Shown here in pieces: positions 53,790 through 62,958 of a stretch of 64,000 bases of DNA. How positions within the stretch are numbered: the stretch's first letter is position 1; every line of letters starts with the position of its first letter. Source of the DNA: an uncultured Pseudomonadota bacterium (lineage in GTDB: Bacteria; Pseudomonadota; Alphaproteobacteria; RF32; CAG-239); the NCBI GenBank assembly GCA_902763535.1, contig CACWSG010000008.1, positions 1 through 64,000 of the forward strand. The letters run 5' to 3'. The translations under genes and the position numbers were made by a program. The notes under the pieces are model-generated. The model ran no database searches and was not told where the DNA came from. It saw only the letters and a program-made list of their open reading frames with translations.

Positions 53790-54569
53790 CTAGTCTTTGA
53801 TAAATTTCTTGGCTATCTCGTAATCTTCCGGAGTGTTGATATCGGCCGGAACTCTTTTATCCAAGCGAATATCATCGACCAGCATGGCGCGAATTTCCAT
53901 ACCGTTTTCAAGAGCACGCAACTGTTCCAAAGACTCTCTTGCCTCCAAAACACCGACCGGCAACGACACCATTTTTTGCAGTGATGAGGCCTTGAAAACA
54001 TATATACCGATATGCTGGTACAAATCCTGATTGGGACATTTTTCCGGATTGCGGGTAAACGGAGCAGTGGCACGAGTAAAATACAGACAACGCGCTTCTT
54101 TTTGTCCGTCTTTTATGCCCATAATCGCTTTAACCACCGCAGGATTGGTTTTGTCAGCTTCATTTTTAATCACAAAGGCGGCGGTTGCAATATCACATCC
54201 GGTACGTTCAACCATTTCAATCAACGGCAAATTAACTTGCGGATTAACATTGATATTGTCGCCCTGAAAATCGACCACAATATCATATTTGTCACCATTG
54301 GGATCCAAAACTTTTAGTGCTGCGGCAATACGGTCAGTGCCCGAGGGAAGCTTGGGATCGGTCAAAATTGCTTTAGCCCCAAACTTGGCACACTCATCAA
54401 TAATCTCCTGATCACCGGCGGCAATTGCAATATCGCAATCCGGAAGATATTTTTTAACATTTTCATAAACGCGTTGCACCGCGGTTTTGCCGTTGATATC
54501 CAACAAAGGTTTGTTGGGCAGGCGGGTGGAGGCTAATCTTACAGGCATTAAAGTTATAACTCGCGACAT
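53790..54569 (-). CDS. kdsB: 3-deoxy-manno-octulosonate cytidylyltransferase
   Basis: Makes CMP-Kdo, the donor for the lipopolysaccharide inner core. The 259-aa protein begins MSRVITLMPVRLASTRLPNK, with the nucleotide loop, then PSGTDRIAAALKVL and VVDFQGDNINVNP. The G-x-x-IAS-R-P motif of the typical enzyme is LASTRLPNKPL here. AAGGAAAGG precedes the ATG. The HAD gene lies 15 bp upstream on the same strand. Confidence 0.95.
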   Translation of the reverse strand: MSRVITLMPVRLASTRLPNKPLLDINGKTAVQRVYENVKKYLPDCDIAIAAGDQEIIDECAKFGAKAILTDPKLPSGTDRIAAALKVLDPNGDKYDIVVDFQGDNINVNPQVNLPLIEMVERTGCDIATAAFVIKNEADKTNPAVVKAIMGIKDGQKEARCLYFTRATAPFTRNPEKCPNQDLYQHIGIYVFKASSLQKMVSLPVGVLEARESLEQLRALENGMEIRAMLVDDIRLDKRVPADINTPEDYEIAKKFIKD

Positions 54570-54584
54570 TTTATTTTCCTTTCC

Positions 54585-55259
54585 TTAAATTAAAACTGTG
54601 TTTTTTTCTAACCAATTTTTCAGCTCAACAACATCATGAACCTCAGGCACCTCTGATAATTCTTCGGGCAACGGCGAAGTAAATTCACAGCGCATTCTAA
54701 CCGGTTGAACTCCGGCTTTTAAGGCTGCTTCAATATTATAAATTCTATCATCAACCAATATAGTTTCTTCAGCTTTCAAGCCATATTTGTCAAGACAAAA
54801 TTTCAGCATATCTTCTTTGGCCGAGTCATGCATAAAAGTGCCGTGCTGCACACATTCTATGGTCAAGAAATCAGTTACTTCCGAGAGCATTTGGTTAAGC
54901 AATTTCTTTTTGGTTTCGACATCAAAAGTTGCCGACATGGTGTATTGACGGTAACCTTTGTCATGCAATTCTTTCAGTACTTCGACTACATGAGGATAAA
55001 GCGGACGATGTGAAAAAAACTCCCAAGACGAACAAAAGTCTTTGTCCATCTCTACTCCCATTTGAGGATGTGTTTTAAGCTCTAATGCACCATATTTGGG
55101 GATAATCGGCAAAACTTTGGGTAAATCTTCCCATTTAATATTGCCAAACAGCGGTTTGTATTTGGGATGATTGGTCAAAAAATTAAAATAGGCATAATTC
55201 AGATTTGCCAAAACTCCATCAACATCCCAAAAAATATTTTTAACTACCTTTTTAGTCAT
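54585..55259 (-). CDS. HAD-family hydrolase
   Basis: 224 aa from the ATG at 55259 (GAGG before it); the frame is open 13 codons further but that overlaps anmK. Motif I FWDVDGVLANL (DxDG), motif II TMSAT, and motif IV LVDDRIYNIEAAL are seen, with a helical cap between them. Between anmK and kdsB it may act on a sugar or nucleotide phosphate. The specific substrate cannot be told. Confidence 0.82.
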   Translation of the reverse strand: MTKKVVKNIFWDVDGVLANLNYAYFNFLTNHPKYKPLFGNIKWEDLPKVLPIIPKYGALELKTHPQMGVEMDKDFCSSWEFFSHRPLYPHVVEVLKELHDKGYRQYTMSATFDVETKKKLLNQMLSEVTDFLTIECVQHGTFMHDSAKEDMLKFCLDKYGLKAEETILVDDRIYNIEAALKAGVQPVRMRCEFTSPLPEELSEVPEVHDVVELKNWLEKNTVLI

Positions 55260-55269
55260 GTTTTTCCCT

Positions 55270-56541
55270 CTATCGATATTGCCAACCTTTGGCGGCAAGG
55301 TTTACCTTATCCAAATAATGCTGTCTGCCTCTTACCGGCTCGGCAATCTGTCCGCAAATTATCTTTTTGCCGGAGCTGATAACTTCCGCTAACTCCCAAA
55401 CTTTGTTTTGCAAACGATAACGCGCCATATCGGCAAAAAGTCTTGCTTCCATATATTCGCCGAAAGATGAATAGCGAATGCTTGGTGTTTTTTTGAGACG
55501 TTGCAACAAATCAGCAAACAACTTTTTATGCTCGGGCAAAATCAATCCCTCACCGGATAACAACTGAGTGAAATCTTTTAAGACCAACGGATTTTTCCAA
55601 CCACCGCCAAACAAAACAATCTTATCGGGAATTGCAACAGTTTCGGGAATCTGAGACAAAGTATATGCCGCAACATAGGCTGCCGAATATTCAAAACTCC
55701 GCAAAGCATCAGCAAAACCTATATTCTGCTCTTTTACATAATCAAAAATTTCTTGCTTGTGATAATAGGCCGGATCCCCCGATTTGGGCAACGGAGAATT
55801 ATAAAACCCCTCACCTAAAGCAAAGATTTGCTTCAAAAGTTTTTTATTAATTTTGCCTTTTTCACCTAGTTTGCCGTCAACATCAAAGGATTGATTGGTG
55901 TTAACTCGAACAAAATTGTCAATATACTCGTTAAATGGACCGGAATCTGAGCCAATCAAAGCAACATGATTGCGCACAAGAGCAAAATTAGATGTATTGC
56001 CGCCGTTATAGTATATTCCGTCACCTTCACTCATAGCAATATGGGCGTTATGCGGCGGTATTAAAGGTGCTCCCTCAAAACCATTCATAACCAATGCCGA
56101 GCGAAAATCATACACCACTCGCAATCCGGTTAAATCGGCCAGCATTTGCCCCGATCCCATTTGCAAAGTATAGGGCATATCACCGTTACGATGAGCTTTG
56201 GAAGGCGGGTTATGATCAAGAGTTTTGCCGTGAAATCCGATAGCGTCAATTTGTTTTTTATCCAAGTTATTGAACTCACACATGGTATTGATGGCAGAGG
56301 CTACTCCGCGGATATATTCATCATGAATCTCGTGGAACAAGGGCAAATTTTCAATTTCCAGCGAAGTTTTGTTATAAACCTGACGACGCAATTCTTCGAT
56401 TTTGTTCTGCATTGCGGCATCATAGGGAGTGGAAAAAGTGCAAATATCGGTCATTTTGTCGCCATTGAATTCGGTCAACACAAAGTCCAGAGCATCCATG
56501 GAATTGCCGGTCATATTCCCGATAATGCGATATTTTTCCAT
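55270..56541 (-). CDS. anmK: anhydro-N-acetylmuramic acid kinase
   Basis: Recycles cell-wall anhMurNAc by hydrolysis and phosphorylation to MurNAc-6-P. 423 aa, somewhat longer than the usual 370. The first motif GNMTGNSMDALDF (residues 8-20) replaces the usual GTSxDG-D; GFHGKTLDHNPPSKAH and SGQMLADLTG follow. AGGA immediately abuts the ATG, so AGGG ten bases upstream is a more likely ribosome site. It starts four bases after pgpA. Confidence 0.9.
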   Translation of the reverse strand: MEKYRIIGNMTGNSMDALDFVLTEFNGDKMTDICTFSTPYDAAMQNKIEELRRQVYNKTSLEIENLPLFHEIHDEYIRGVASAINTMCEFNNLDKKQIDAIGFHGKTLDHNPPSKAHRNGDMPYTLQMGSGQMLADLTGLRVVYDFRSALVMNGFEGAPLIPPHNAHIAMSEGDGIYYNGGNTSNFALVRNHVALIGSDSGPFNEYIDNFVRVNTNQSFDVDGKLGEKGKINKKLLKQIFALGEGFYNSPLPKSGDPAYYHKQEIFDYVKEQNIGFADALRSFEYSAAYVAAYTLSQIPETVAIPDKIVLFGGGWKNPLVLKDFTQLLSGEGLILPEHKKLFADLLQRLKKTPSIRYSSFGEYMEARLFADMARYRLQNKVWELAEVISSGKKIICGQIAEPVRGRQHYLDKVNLAAKGWQYR

Positions 56542-56545
56542 TCCT

Positions 56546-57037
56546 TTAGAACCCTATAAACAAATTAAAGCAGCGATTAATCAGCCACAGGCAAATCGCC
56601 CCATAGCATCCGGCAAAGACATCATCAAGCATAACGCCTAAAGCATTGCGAATCTTTTTATCCGCCCAACCGGCAGGAAAAGGTTTGGTTATATCAAACA
56701 ATCGAAACAATGCAAAACCGATCAATAATACCAACACAACATTGATGTTACCCTGCATCATCGCTGCCAAGGGTAAAAGAGTGATGCTTTGTCCGCAAAC
56801 CTCATCAATCACAATCAATGAAGGATCATGCTTGGTATATTTCAAAACTTCAACCGAGACTATCCAGCCGATGATAAACGAAACAACCGCCAAAGCCGCA
56901 ACCCCATATAATCCGTAGTAATAAGCAAAAGCAAAAGCAACAGGCAAAGTAACCAAAGAACCGAAAGTTCCCGGTGCAACCGGAAAATATCCGGCTCCGA
57001 AAAAGCTGGCCAACATAAAGGAAATTTTTTTATACAT
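56546..57037 (-). CDS. pgpA: phosphatidylglycerophosphatase A
   Basis: 163 aa, inner-membrane enzyme making phosphatidylglycerol. Motifs are FFGAGYFPVAPGTFGSLVTLP, a pattern of the family, DPSLIVIDEVCGQ with the metal-binding acids, FALFRLFDITKPFPAGWADK, and GVMLDDVFAGCYG. Three or four transmembrane helices are predicted. Confidence 0.95.
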   Translation of the reverse strand: MYKKISFMLASFFGAGYFPVAPGTFGSLVTLPVAFAFAYYYGLYGVAALAVVSFIIGWIVSVEVLKYTKHDPSLIVIDEVCGQSITLLPLAAMMQGNINVVLVLLIGFALFRLFDITKPFPAGWADKKIRNALGVMLDDVFAGCYGAICLWLINRCFNLFIGF

Positions 57038-57117
57038 AATATCAAACCTTAAAAAATTATTTGTCAGAAGTGTAGCCCAAAGGCAAAATTAAAGCAACAG
57101 CTTTGAGTGACTTTTAC

Positions 57118-57552
57118 TCACTGCCATTTTTTGAATAATTTATCTTTGGCATCCCGCAAATAAGAATTATGATTATAAACTTGCTTTTCACCGTATTTGA
57201 GAGCGGTTTCATAATATTTGATTTTGAAATCAAGTTTTTCCATATTGGATTTGAGTTTGAGCATTTCTTCTTCAACGCGTTTTTTCTGTTTTAAGAAAAT
57301 TTGATAACGTTCTTGCAGAGAGGCATCTCCCTGCTTGGAAAGGTCAATATAATGCTTAATGTCTTTGAGCTGTAAGCCGGTTGATTTAAGGCATTCCAAA
57401 ATATTGAGCCAGCGCAAATCATCATCGGTAAAACGACGCAAACCTGCCGAATTTTTGCCCACCGCAGGCAAAAGGCCGAATTTGTCATAATAACGCAAGG
57501 TATGAGTGGTGAGTCCGGTAATTTTGGCAACTTGTCCGATAGAATAAGCCAT
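57118..57552 (-). CDS. MerR-family transcriptional regulator
   Basis: 144 aa from the ATG at 57552 (AAAGGAG 8 bases upstream). The N-terminal winged HTH is typical: YSIGQVAKITGLTTHTLRYY, then DKFGLLPAVGKN and LRRFTDDDLRWLNIL. A long coiled-coil dimerisation helix follows (KKRVEEEMLKLKSNMEKLDF). No metal-binding cysteines are present, so the inducer is probably organic. Preceded by a consensus promoter at 57590-57618. Confidence 0.9.
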   Translation of the reverse strand: MAYSIGQVAKITGLTTHTLRYYDKFGLLPAVGKNSAGLRRFTDDDLRWLNILECLKSTGLQLKDIKHYIDLSKQGDASLQERYQIFLKQKKRVEEEMLKLKSNMEKLDFKIKYYETALKYGEKQVYNHNSYLRDAKDKLFKKWQ

Positions 57553-57589
57553 AATTGCAACTCCTTTGATAGTTTTTAAATTCGAGCCG

Positions 57590-57618
57590 ATTATAGTTAG
57601 AGCGAGCTTTAATGTCAA
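57590..57618 (-). promoter_or_regulatory. consensus sigma-70 promoter of the MerR gene
   Basis: Minus strand TTGACA (57618-57613), exactly 17 bp, TATAAT (57595-57590). Both hexamers match the consensus. The spacer is 17 rather than the 19-20 bp typical of MerR-activated targets, so activation by MerR distortion is not expected here; repression is possible. Confidence 0.8.
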
Positions 57619-57650
57619 GTGAAAGATAGCGTATCAGACGGGAGGGAACA

Positions 57651-57722
57651 AGGCATCTTCGAATTAGAGTTATTGTTACTTTTGAATGACCAAAAGTAAC
57701 CAAAAGTCATTGGGATGTTCGC
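57651..57722. repeat. dispersed intergenic repeat, copy 2
   Basis: AGGCATCTTCGAATT (57651-57665) to ATTGGGATGTTCGC (57709-57722) as at 198-274, with the inner ACTTTTGAATGACCAAAAGT palindrome. It fills the gap between merR and aas. Small frames on it are repeat-derived. Confidence 0.6.
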
Positions 57723-57750
57723 TTGGGCGGATAACCATCTCGCCGGCATC

Positions 57751-57784
57751 AAAAAAACAGCTTTCATAGAAAGCTGTTTTTTGT
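57751..57784 (-). terminator. aas terminator
   Basis: Stem AAAACAGCTTTC/GAAAGCTGTTTT (57754-57765 and 57769-57780), 3-base loop, T-rich flank on the minus strand. It ends the aas transcript. Confidence 0.85.
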
Positions 57785-57796
57785 TGCTTAAATAAT

Positions 57797-59971
57797 TTAT
57801 TTTTCCAGCTGTTCCAAAACCCATTTTTTCAAAGTAACATTGTCGGCTTTGCCGGTGGCAAACAGCGGCATTTCTTCTTTGAACATAAACTGGGTAGGAA
57901 TATATAATTCCGATAAACCTTTGGTTTGAACAGCCGTGGCAAATTTTTCTCTGGTAACTTCATGAGAGTTGGAGACAAAAACTATCTGCTCGCCTTTGGT
58001 GGGATGAGGAATAGCCACCACGCCGCAATGAAATTCTTCACTTTTCCAAGTTTCGCGGGCAACATTCTCAACAGCCAAAAGCGATACCATTTCACCTCCG
58101 ATTTTGGCAAAGCGTTTAACGCGGTCAATAATTTTAACAAAGCCGAGCTCGTCAATTTCAACCACATCGCCGGTATGATACCAACCGTCTTTGACCGGAA
58201 CCAAAACTCCCGGTTTGTCAGCCATGATATAGCCCTGCATAACATTGGGACCTTTGACGACCAACTCGCCGCCTTTTTCAATACCGGGGACTTTTTCTAT
58301 CCGGCACTCCATCGCCGGAGCAAGGCGTCCGATAGTGCCAAACTTGTTAAATAACAAAGTATTGACGCAAACAATCGGCGAACATTCGGTAGTACCATAA
58401 CCCTCAAGCAAACGAACACCCAAATTCTCAGCCATCATTTTACGAGTGTCTTCTTTGACTGCTTCGGCACCGGCATAACAATAGCGAATATGTCTGAAAT
58501 CATAGGGGTGTGAAATCTTGGCATAAGCTTTGAAGAAAGTGTCGGTTGCCACCATGATGGTAGCACGCAACTCATAAAGCAACTCAGTGATGGTGCGATA
58601 GAGCAACGGAGATGGAAACTCAAACAACTTGGCACCGGTGAGCAAAGGAAAGATGGTGCCGACCGTAAGCCCGAAAGAATGGAACATCGGCAAAGAGTTG
58701 AACATCAAATCTTTGATGGTTGTGTGCAAAAAACAACTTGTTTGTGCCACATTGGCAATAATATTCTGGTGAGAAAGCAAAACAGCTTTGGGCATACCCT
58801 CCGAACCGGATGTGAACAATATAACCGCGGTATCAGTGCTTTTTTGCTTGGCCGGAATTTTTTTAACCTTGTAGTACCACACACCGCGCAACTTGTCTTT
58901 TAAGCTGATTTCTTTGGCAATATCTTCGAGATAATGAATCTTGATTTTGTTTTCTTGCAGTTTGGCGATGACATTTTCCAACTTGGCTTTTTCAACAAAA
59001 GCTTTGGATGAAATAATATGTTTAACCACGGCTGTTTTACACATTGAAGCAACCACGCTTTCGCCTTGGGTAAAGTTTAGCATTACCGGAACTCTGGCGT
59101 ATGCCGACAGACCAAACAAAGTTACCACATTGGCAACGGTATTGGGCAGAATTACACCGACATGCTCTTTGTTTTTGGTAAATTCTTTGAACTTGTGCCC
59201 CAAAACATAACTCTTTAAGAGTATGTCCATATAAGTTTGAGGTTGGCGATTGATATCTTCGGCAATTTTGCGGCGCGAGAACAAACCGGTTTTACCGAAA
59301 ATGCGCGAAGTGCGCAACAAAGCATGAAATAAGGTCAAATTGTCCTTGTAAAGCGAATCAAAACGCATATTGTTCATTATGCGATAAGTTAAATCTTTCA
59401 AATAATCACGGTTTTTGCGCAACTCGGCATCAATTTTGATAACTTCAGGTTTGCCAACTTTTACAAAAATCTTTGGCAACGGACGATGCGGCACATTGCC
59501 CTCAGTCTCGGAAAAAGCACTGTATTGGGCGCCGCTGATCCAAATCGGAATCAGTGGAGATTTGGTTTTGTCGGCAATAATGGCAGGAATTTCGTAGATT
59601 TTCATAATGTCGCCGGAATCGCTCATCATACCTTCGGGAAACATTACAAAATATTGTCCGTCATGCAAGCCTTCCATAACTTTTTTAGCATCGGCGGCAT
59701 CAATATAGTTATATTCCATTTTGCGGGCAAAAGTCATAAAGAAACGCAACCACTTGTTGCGATAAAGACGCGAATGGAGCAAAAACACCGGATTTTTGGG
59801 CAAAAAGGCAAATAAAATAACCGGATCCAACCATGAAATGTGATTCGATATATAGATTGCCTTCTTGGGCAGCTTATCTTCCGATATCTGCATATCAACA
59901 TGCACTTTTAACAACTTAAAGCAACCGCGCAATATTAAACGGACAAAGTCTTGCATTAAAAAACTCCTCAT
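57797..59971 (-). CDS. aas: bifunctional acyl-ACP synthetase/2-acylglycerophosphoethanolamine acyltransferase
   Basis: 724 aa, close to the 719 of E. coli Aas. The N-terminal PlsC-type acyltransferase has NHISWLD and FPEGMMSDSG (about 45-130). The C-terminal AMP-forming domain has LFTSGSEGMPKAVLLSH, YGTTECSP and the hinge KIIDRVKRFAKIGGEMVS. The enzyme re-acylates lysophospholipids in the inner membrane using fatty acids activated on ACP. Confidence 0.93.
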   Translation of the reverse strand: MRSFLMQDFVRLILRGCFKLLKVHVDMQISEDKLPKKAIYISNHISWLDPVILFAFLPKNPVFLLHSRLYRNKWLRFFMTFARKMEYNYIDAADAKKVMEGLHDGQYFVMFPEGMMSDSGDIMKIYEIPAIIADKTKSPLIPIWISGAQYSAFSETEGNVPHRPLPKIFVKVGKPEVIKIDAELRKNRDYLKDLTYRIMNNMRFDSLYKDNLTLFHALLRTSRIFGKTGLFSRRKIAEDINRQPQTYMDILLKSYVLGHKFKEFTKNKEHVGVILPNTVANVVTLFGLSAYARVPVMLNFTQGESVVASMCKTAVVKHIISSKAFVEKAKLENVIAKLQENKIKIHYLEDIAKEISLKDKLRGVWYYKVKKIPAKQKSTDTAVILFTSGSEGMPKAVLLSHQNIIANVAQTSCFLHTTIKDLMFNSLPMFHSFGLTVGTIFPLLTGAKLFEFPSPLLYRTITELLYELRATIMVATDTFFKAYAKISHPYDFRHIRYCYAGAEAVKEDTRKMMAENLGVRLLEGYGTTECSPIVCVNTLLFNKFGTIGRLAPAMECRIEKVPGIEKGGELVVKGPNVMQGYIMADKPGVLVPVKDGWYHTGDVVEIDELGFVKIIDRVKRFAKIGGEMVSLLAVENVARETWKSEEFHCGVVAIPHPTKGEQIVFVSNSHEVTREKFATAVQTKGLSELYIPTQFMFKEEMPLFATGKADNVTLKKWVLEQLEK

Positions 59972-60147
59972 ACAATTAGTTCGTATAGCAAGTTATATAA
60001 TTATAATCAATATAACATTTAACTTTTTTAATGCTGGATAATATATTGATTTTTATTGTTTTTACAATGTAAAACATTAAAAGCATTAAATTACTGTTGT
60101 CAAAAAATATTGTTATGTTATGATTGAGCCTCAAACAGGAGAAAAAA

Positions 60148-61275
60148 ATGAATGATACTTTATGTCCCAAATGCGGCAATATCAGCAAAAAAAACGGTTT
60201 TGTATTCGGTCTGCAACGTTATAAGTGCAAAAATTGCGGCTTTCAATTTACCAAACAAGCACCGCATGGCAAAGAACGCAAGGATAAGGGCGCGGCCATT
60301 GCGCTCTGTTCTTTGGGAGTATCTCAAAATCAGGCTGCCAAAATATTGGGAGTAACTCCGACCAGTATTGCGCGTTGGATTGAGGAAGTACCGCAAGAAC
60401 TATCTTTTGAATTGCAACCGAAAGCTAATGTGCAAAAAATTGAAGAAACCAATTTGCGAACCTATATCAGACAGCTTTATATTGAAAATAAAGAAAATTT
60501 TTTGATGGTCAGAAATGATTATGCTTCCGGCTATGAGGTTAATATCCTCATCAAAAACCGTAATCCGCTTGATTTGCAAAAACAACACCAACTGACGGTT
60601 TGTGCTTTTGGCGATTCAATCCTGCAAGGTGTGGTACACGATGCCCAAAACAACAAATATCAGCTGTTAAAGGAAAATTTTATTGCCATATCCGGCAAAC
60701 GCCTCAATGTAGCATGGAAAAATTATGCTCGTCACGGCTCACTCATCAGCGATGGAGAAAAAGATTTTCTAAAACATCTTAACAGTGTTAATGACAGCGA
60801 TTATATTTTCTTTTCGTTCGGCGGTAATGATTGCAATTTTGACTGGGATGCTATTGCCGATAACCCGAATGCCAACCACCTTCCCTATACACCATTAGAT
60901 GTTTTTCATCAGAAATATGTTAATTTAATCAGACGCGTTCAAAACAAAGGCAAAACCCCCATTCTGTTCTCGTTGCCGCCGGTGCATCCGGAAATGTTTT
61001 TTACAACCAATACCCGTTATCGTAATGCTGCCAATATTTTGAAATTTATGCGCGGCGATATTAACACAATCTACCAATGGCACAGTATGTATAACATGGA
61101 AATTTTTAAAATTGCCAACGAAACCAATGTGCCGATTATCGACATCACGACTTTCTTTTTAAGCCGTATTGACTATAAAGATTTTCTTTGTGATGACGGA
61201 GTGCATCCCAACGCCAAAGGTCACTTATTGATTGCCTCGGCAGTTAAGGATTTTTATGAGAAGTATTATCTTTGA
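60148..61275 (+). CDS. fusion: InsA-like zinc ribbon/HTH with SGNH hydrolase
   Basis: 375 aa from the ATG at 60148 (AGGAG six bases upstream). Residues 1-35 form a zinc ribbon (Cys6, Cys9, Cys27, Cys30) like the N-terminus of IS1-type InsA; 48-78 (LGVSQNQAAKILGVTPTSIA) form an HTH. After a linker, residues 150-375 are an SGNH/GDSL esterase fold with FGDSILQG (Ser157), SFGGND (near 219), and DGVHPNAKGH (Asp350, His353). All catalytic residues are present, no signal peptide. A DNA-binding domain on an esterase is very unusual. Nothing in the DNA suggests an artefact such as an insertion edge. Confidence 0.8.
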   Translation: MNDTLCPKCGNISKKNGFVFGLQRYKCKNCGFQFTKQAPHGKERKDKGAAIALCSLGVSQNQAAKILGVTPTSIARWIEEVPQELSFELQPKANVQKIEETNLRTYIRQLYIENKENFLMVRNDYASGYEVNILIKNRNPLDLQKQHQLTVCAFGDSILQGVVHDAQNNKYQLLKENFIAISGKRLNVAWKNYARHGSLISDGEKDFLKHLNSVNDSDYIFFSFGGNDCNFDWDAIADNPNANHLPYTPLDVFHQKYVNLIRRVQNKGKTPILFSLPPVHPEMFFTTNTRYRNAANILKFMRGDINTIYQWHSMYNMEIFKIANETNVPIIDITTFFLSRIDYKDFLCDDGVHPNAKGHLLIASAVKDFYEKYYL

Positions 61276-61933
61276 ACGATTTGCGCTTCTGCCAATGATT
61301 ATACAGATATGCAGCAATCAAAATAAAATACAATATTCCCATAAACCAAAAAGCCCAATATTTGACTTCTTTGTCACTCCATTCACGAGTAATTTGACTG
61401 ACATTGAGCGCGCTTCCGGCAATCGAAAATTCAGCTTTGGGATCTTGATGAAGGATTGAAATACCAATTTGATAATCAGGATTTAGAAAATCAAAACTGA
61501 TAACCAAATCACCATTGTTGGGAGTTATATGTGCGGTCAAATCAGCAGTAGTCAGGGTTTTATCCAAAACATAGTGCACTATCGGCGTATCACGCGGCAT
61601 AACCACTCTTATCGGATTGTGGCCGATTTGCGAAACATCTGCTCCGGACAATGCTCCGGCACCTTTGTTCTGCAAGATGATGTTAGTCATATATAAATCA
61701 TCATATTTACGCCCCTTTACTTTGACCTCAAACTGATTATCATTCTTTGAAGAAATAAAAGAAACGGTTTCGGTTTCGTATTTGAGTATCGGACGAGAAA
61801 TGTAAAACTGGTACCACCCTATAACAATGGCCGAAACTGCCAACAAAAAAGCACAAGTCTTACTGGTTAAAAAATTCCATAAAGCGGTGATAGTTTTTTT
61901 AAGATCGGTATTATTATGTTTGAACAGCGGCAT
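61244..61933 (-). CDS. double-pass membrane protein of unknown function
   Basis: 229 aa with a transmembrane helix at about 29-46, a 140-residue beta-rich probably periplasmic domain (MTNIILQNKGAGALSGADVS, ITPNNGDLVISFDFLNPD), and a second helix at about 193-213, then a basic tail. Its 3' end overlaps the convergent fusion gene by 32 bases. The family is not recognised. Confidence 0.65.
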   Translation of the reverse strand: MPLFKHNNTDLKKTITALWNFLTSKTCAFLLAVSAIVIGWYQFYISRPILKYETETVSFISSKNDNQFEVKVKGRKYDDLYMTNIILQNKGAGALSGADVSQIGHNPIRVVMPRDTPIVHYVLDKTLTTADLTAHITPNNGDLVISFDFLNPDYQIGISILHQDPKAEFSIAGSALNVSQITREWSDKEVKYWAFWFMGILYFILIAAYLYNHWQKRKSFKDNTSHKNP

Positions 61934-62085
61934 GGTTTTTCCCTTGTTGATAATCAGTATCTATATAGGTGTCAAAGCCGAAATTTAAAGCATACAGATT
62001 GTATATAAAGGAATATTTATGTTTGTAATCAACAAAATATTGATATAGCCTCATTTTAGCAAAATTGTTTGGTAGTTATGGGATA

Positions 62086-62958
62086 ATGATAATGGGACCT
62101 AAAGTTTCGGTTTTGATGCCGGTATATAAGACAAAAGAAGATCATTTGCGTGCAGCAATAGAATCTATACTAAAGCAAACATTTGAAGATTTTGAATTTT
62201 TGATTTTAGATGATTGTCCGGATGATGATCGGGAAAAAATTGTTAAATCATATAAAGACAGACGTATAAAATATTTCAAAAATGAACGCAATTTAGGTAT
62301 AACTCCCAGCCGTAATAAATTGATACTGATGGCTAAAGGTGACTATTTGGCCATATTTGATCATGATGATATATCATTGCCGGAAAGATTGGAAAAAGAA
62401 GTTGCTTACCTTGATGAACATCCTGATGTCGGAGTGGTAGGAACCAAAAGTAAAACAATTATACGCAAGCGTTTGTCAGATAATCCTGTTGAAGATAAAG
62501 AAATAAAATTGGCTTTAATGCGTACCTGCGCCATAATCCATTCTTCAGCAATGATAAGACGCTCGGTATTGATTGAGCATAATATTCGTTATGAGGAAGA
62601 ATTTTCACCATCGGAAGATTATGCTTTATGGTGCAGGCTTATTCCTCATACCAAATTTCATAACTTGCCGGAAGTATTGTTTCATTATCGCGACCATGAA
62701 GGAAATACATCGCATAATCAGAAAAATAAAATGCTGAATGCAACCTATGCCATATGGGCTTTTGTTAAAACGGCTAATCCTGAAATTTATGAAGAATTTT
62801 TGCTTAGAGCTAAGCATATCAAACAGTATAAATTATTGGGATTGCCGATTTGGGAAACCAGAATGCAGGGGTATCGAATGAACGGCTATTTATTCGGTTT
62901 GATACCTTTATTGACTTACAAATACACCATTAAGCTGAAAGAGGAGGCTAACAGATGA
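62086..62958 (+). CDS. glycosyltransferase family 2
   Basis: 290 aa from the ATG at 62086; ATG 62092 and TTG 62065 are alternatives. GT-A fold motifs: VSVLMPVYKTKEDHLRAAIE, ILDDCPDD, and the metal-binding DxD equivalent FDHDDISLPERLE, then ARTCAIIHSSAMI-like MRTCAIIHSSAMIRRSV with the acceptor-site region FSPSEDYALWCRL. It probably adds a sugar to O-antigen or capsule. ATGA overlap with rfbA puts it in the sugar operon. Confidence 0.88.
   Translation: MIMGPKVSVLMPVYKTKEDHLRAAIESILKQTFEDFEFLILDDCPDDDREKIVKSYKDRRIKYFKNERNLGITPSRNKLILMAKGDYLAIFDHDDISLPERLEKEVAYLDEHPDVGVVGTKSKTIIRKRLSDNPVEDKEIKLALMRTCAIIHSSAMIRRSVLIEHNIRYEEEFSPSEDYALWCRLIPHTKFHNLPEVLFHYRDHEGNTSHNQKNKMLNATYAIWAFVKTANPEIYEEFLLRAKHIKQYKLLGLPIWETRMQGYRMNGYLFGLIPLLTYKYTIKLKEEANR

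Noticed and set aside
57590-57618. MerR-activated divergent promoter
   Set aside because: The spacer is 17 bp and no divergent gene lies to the right before aas, which ends here on the same strand.
60148-60390. Insertion sequence remnant (InsA-like region)
   Set aside because: The zinc ribbon/HTH is in frame with the hydrolase, with its own ribosome site, and I saw no terminal inverted repeats, so it is treated as part of one gene.
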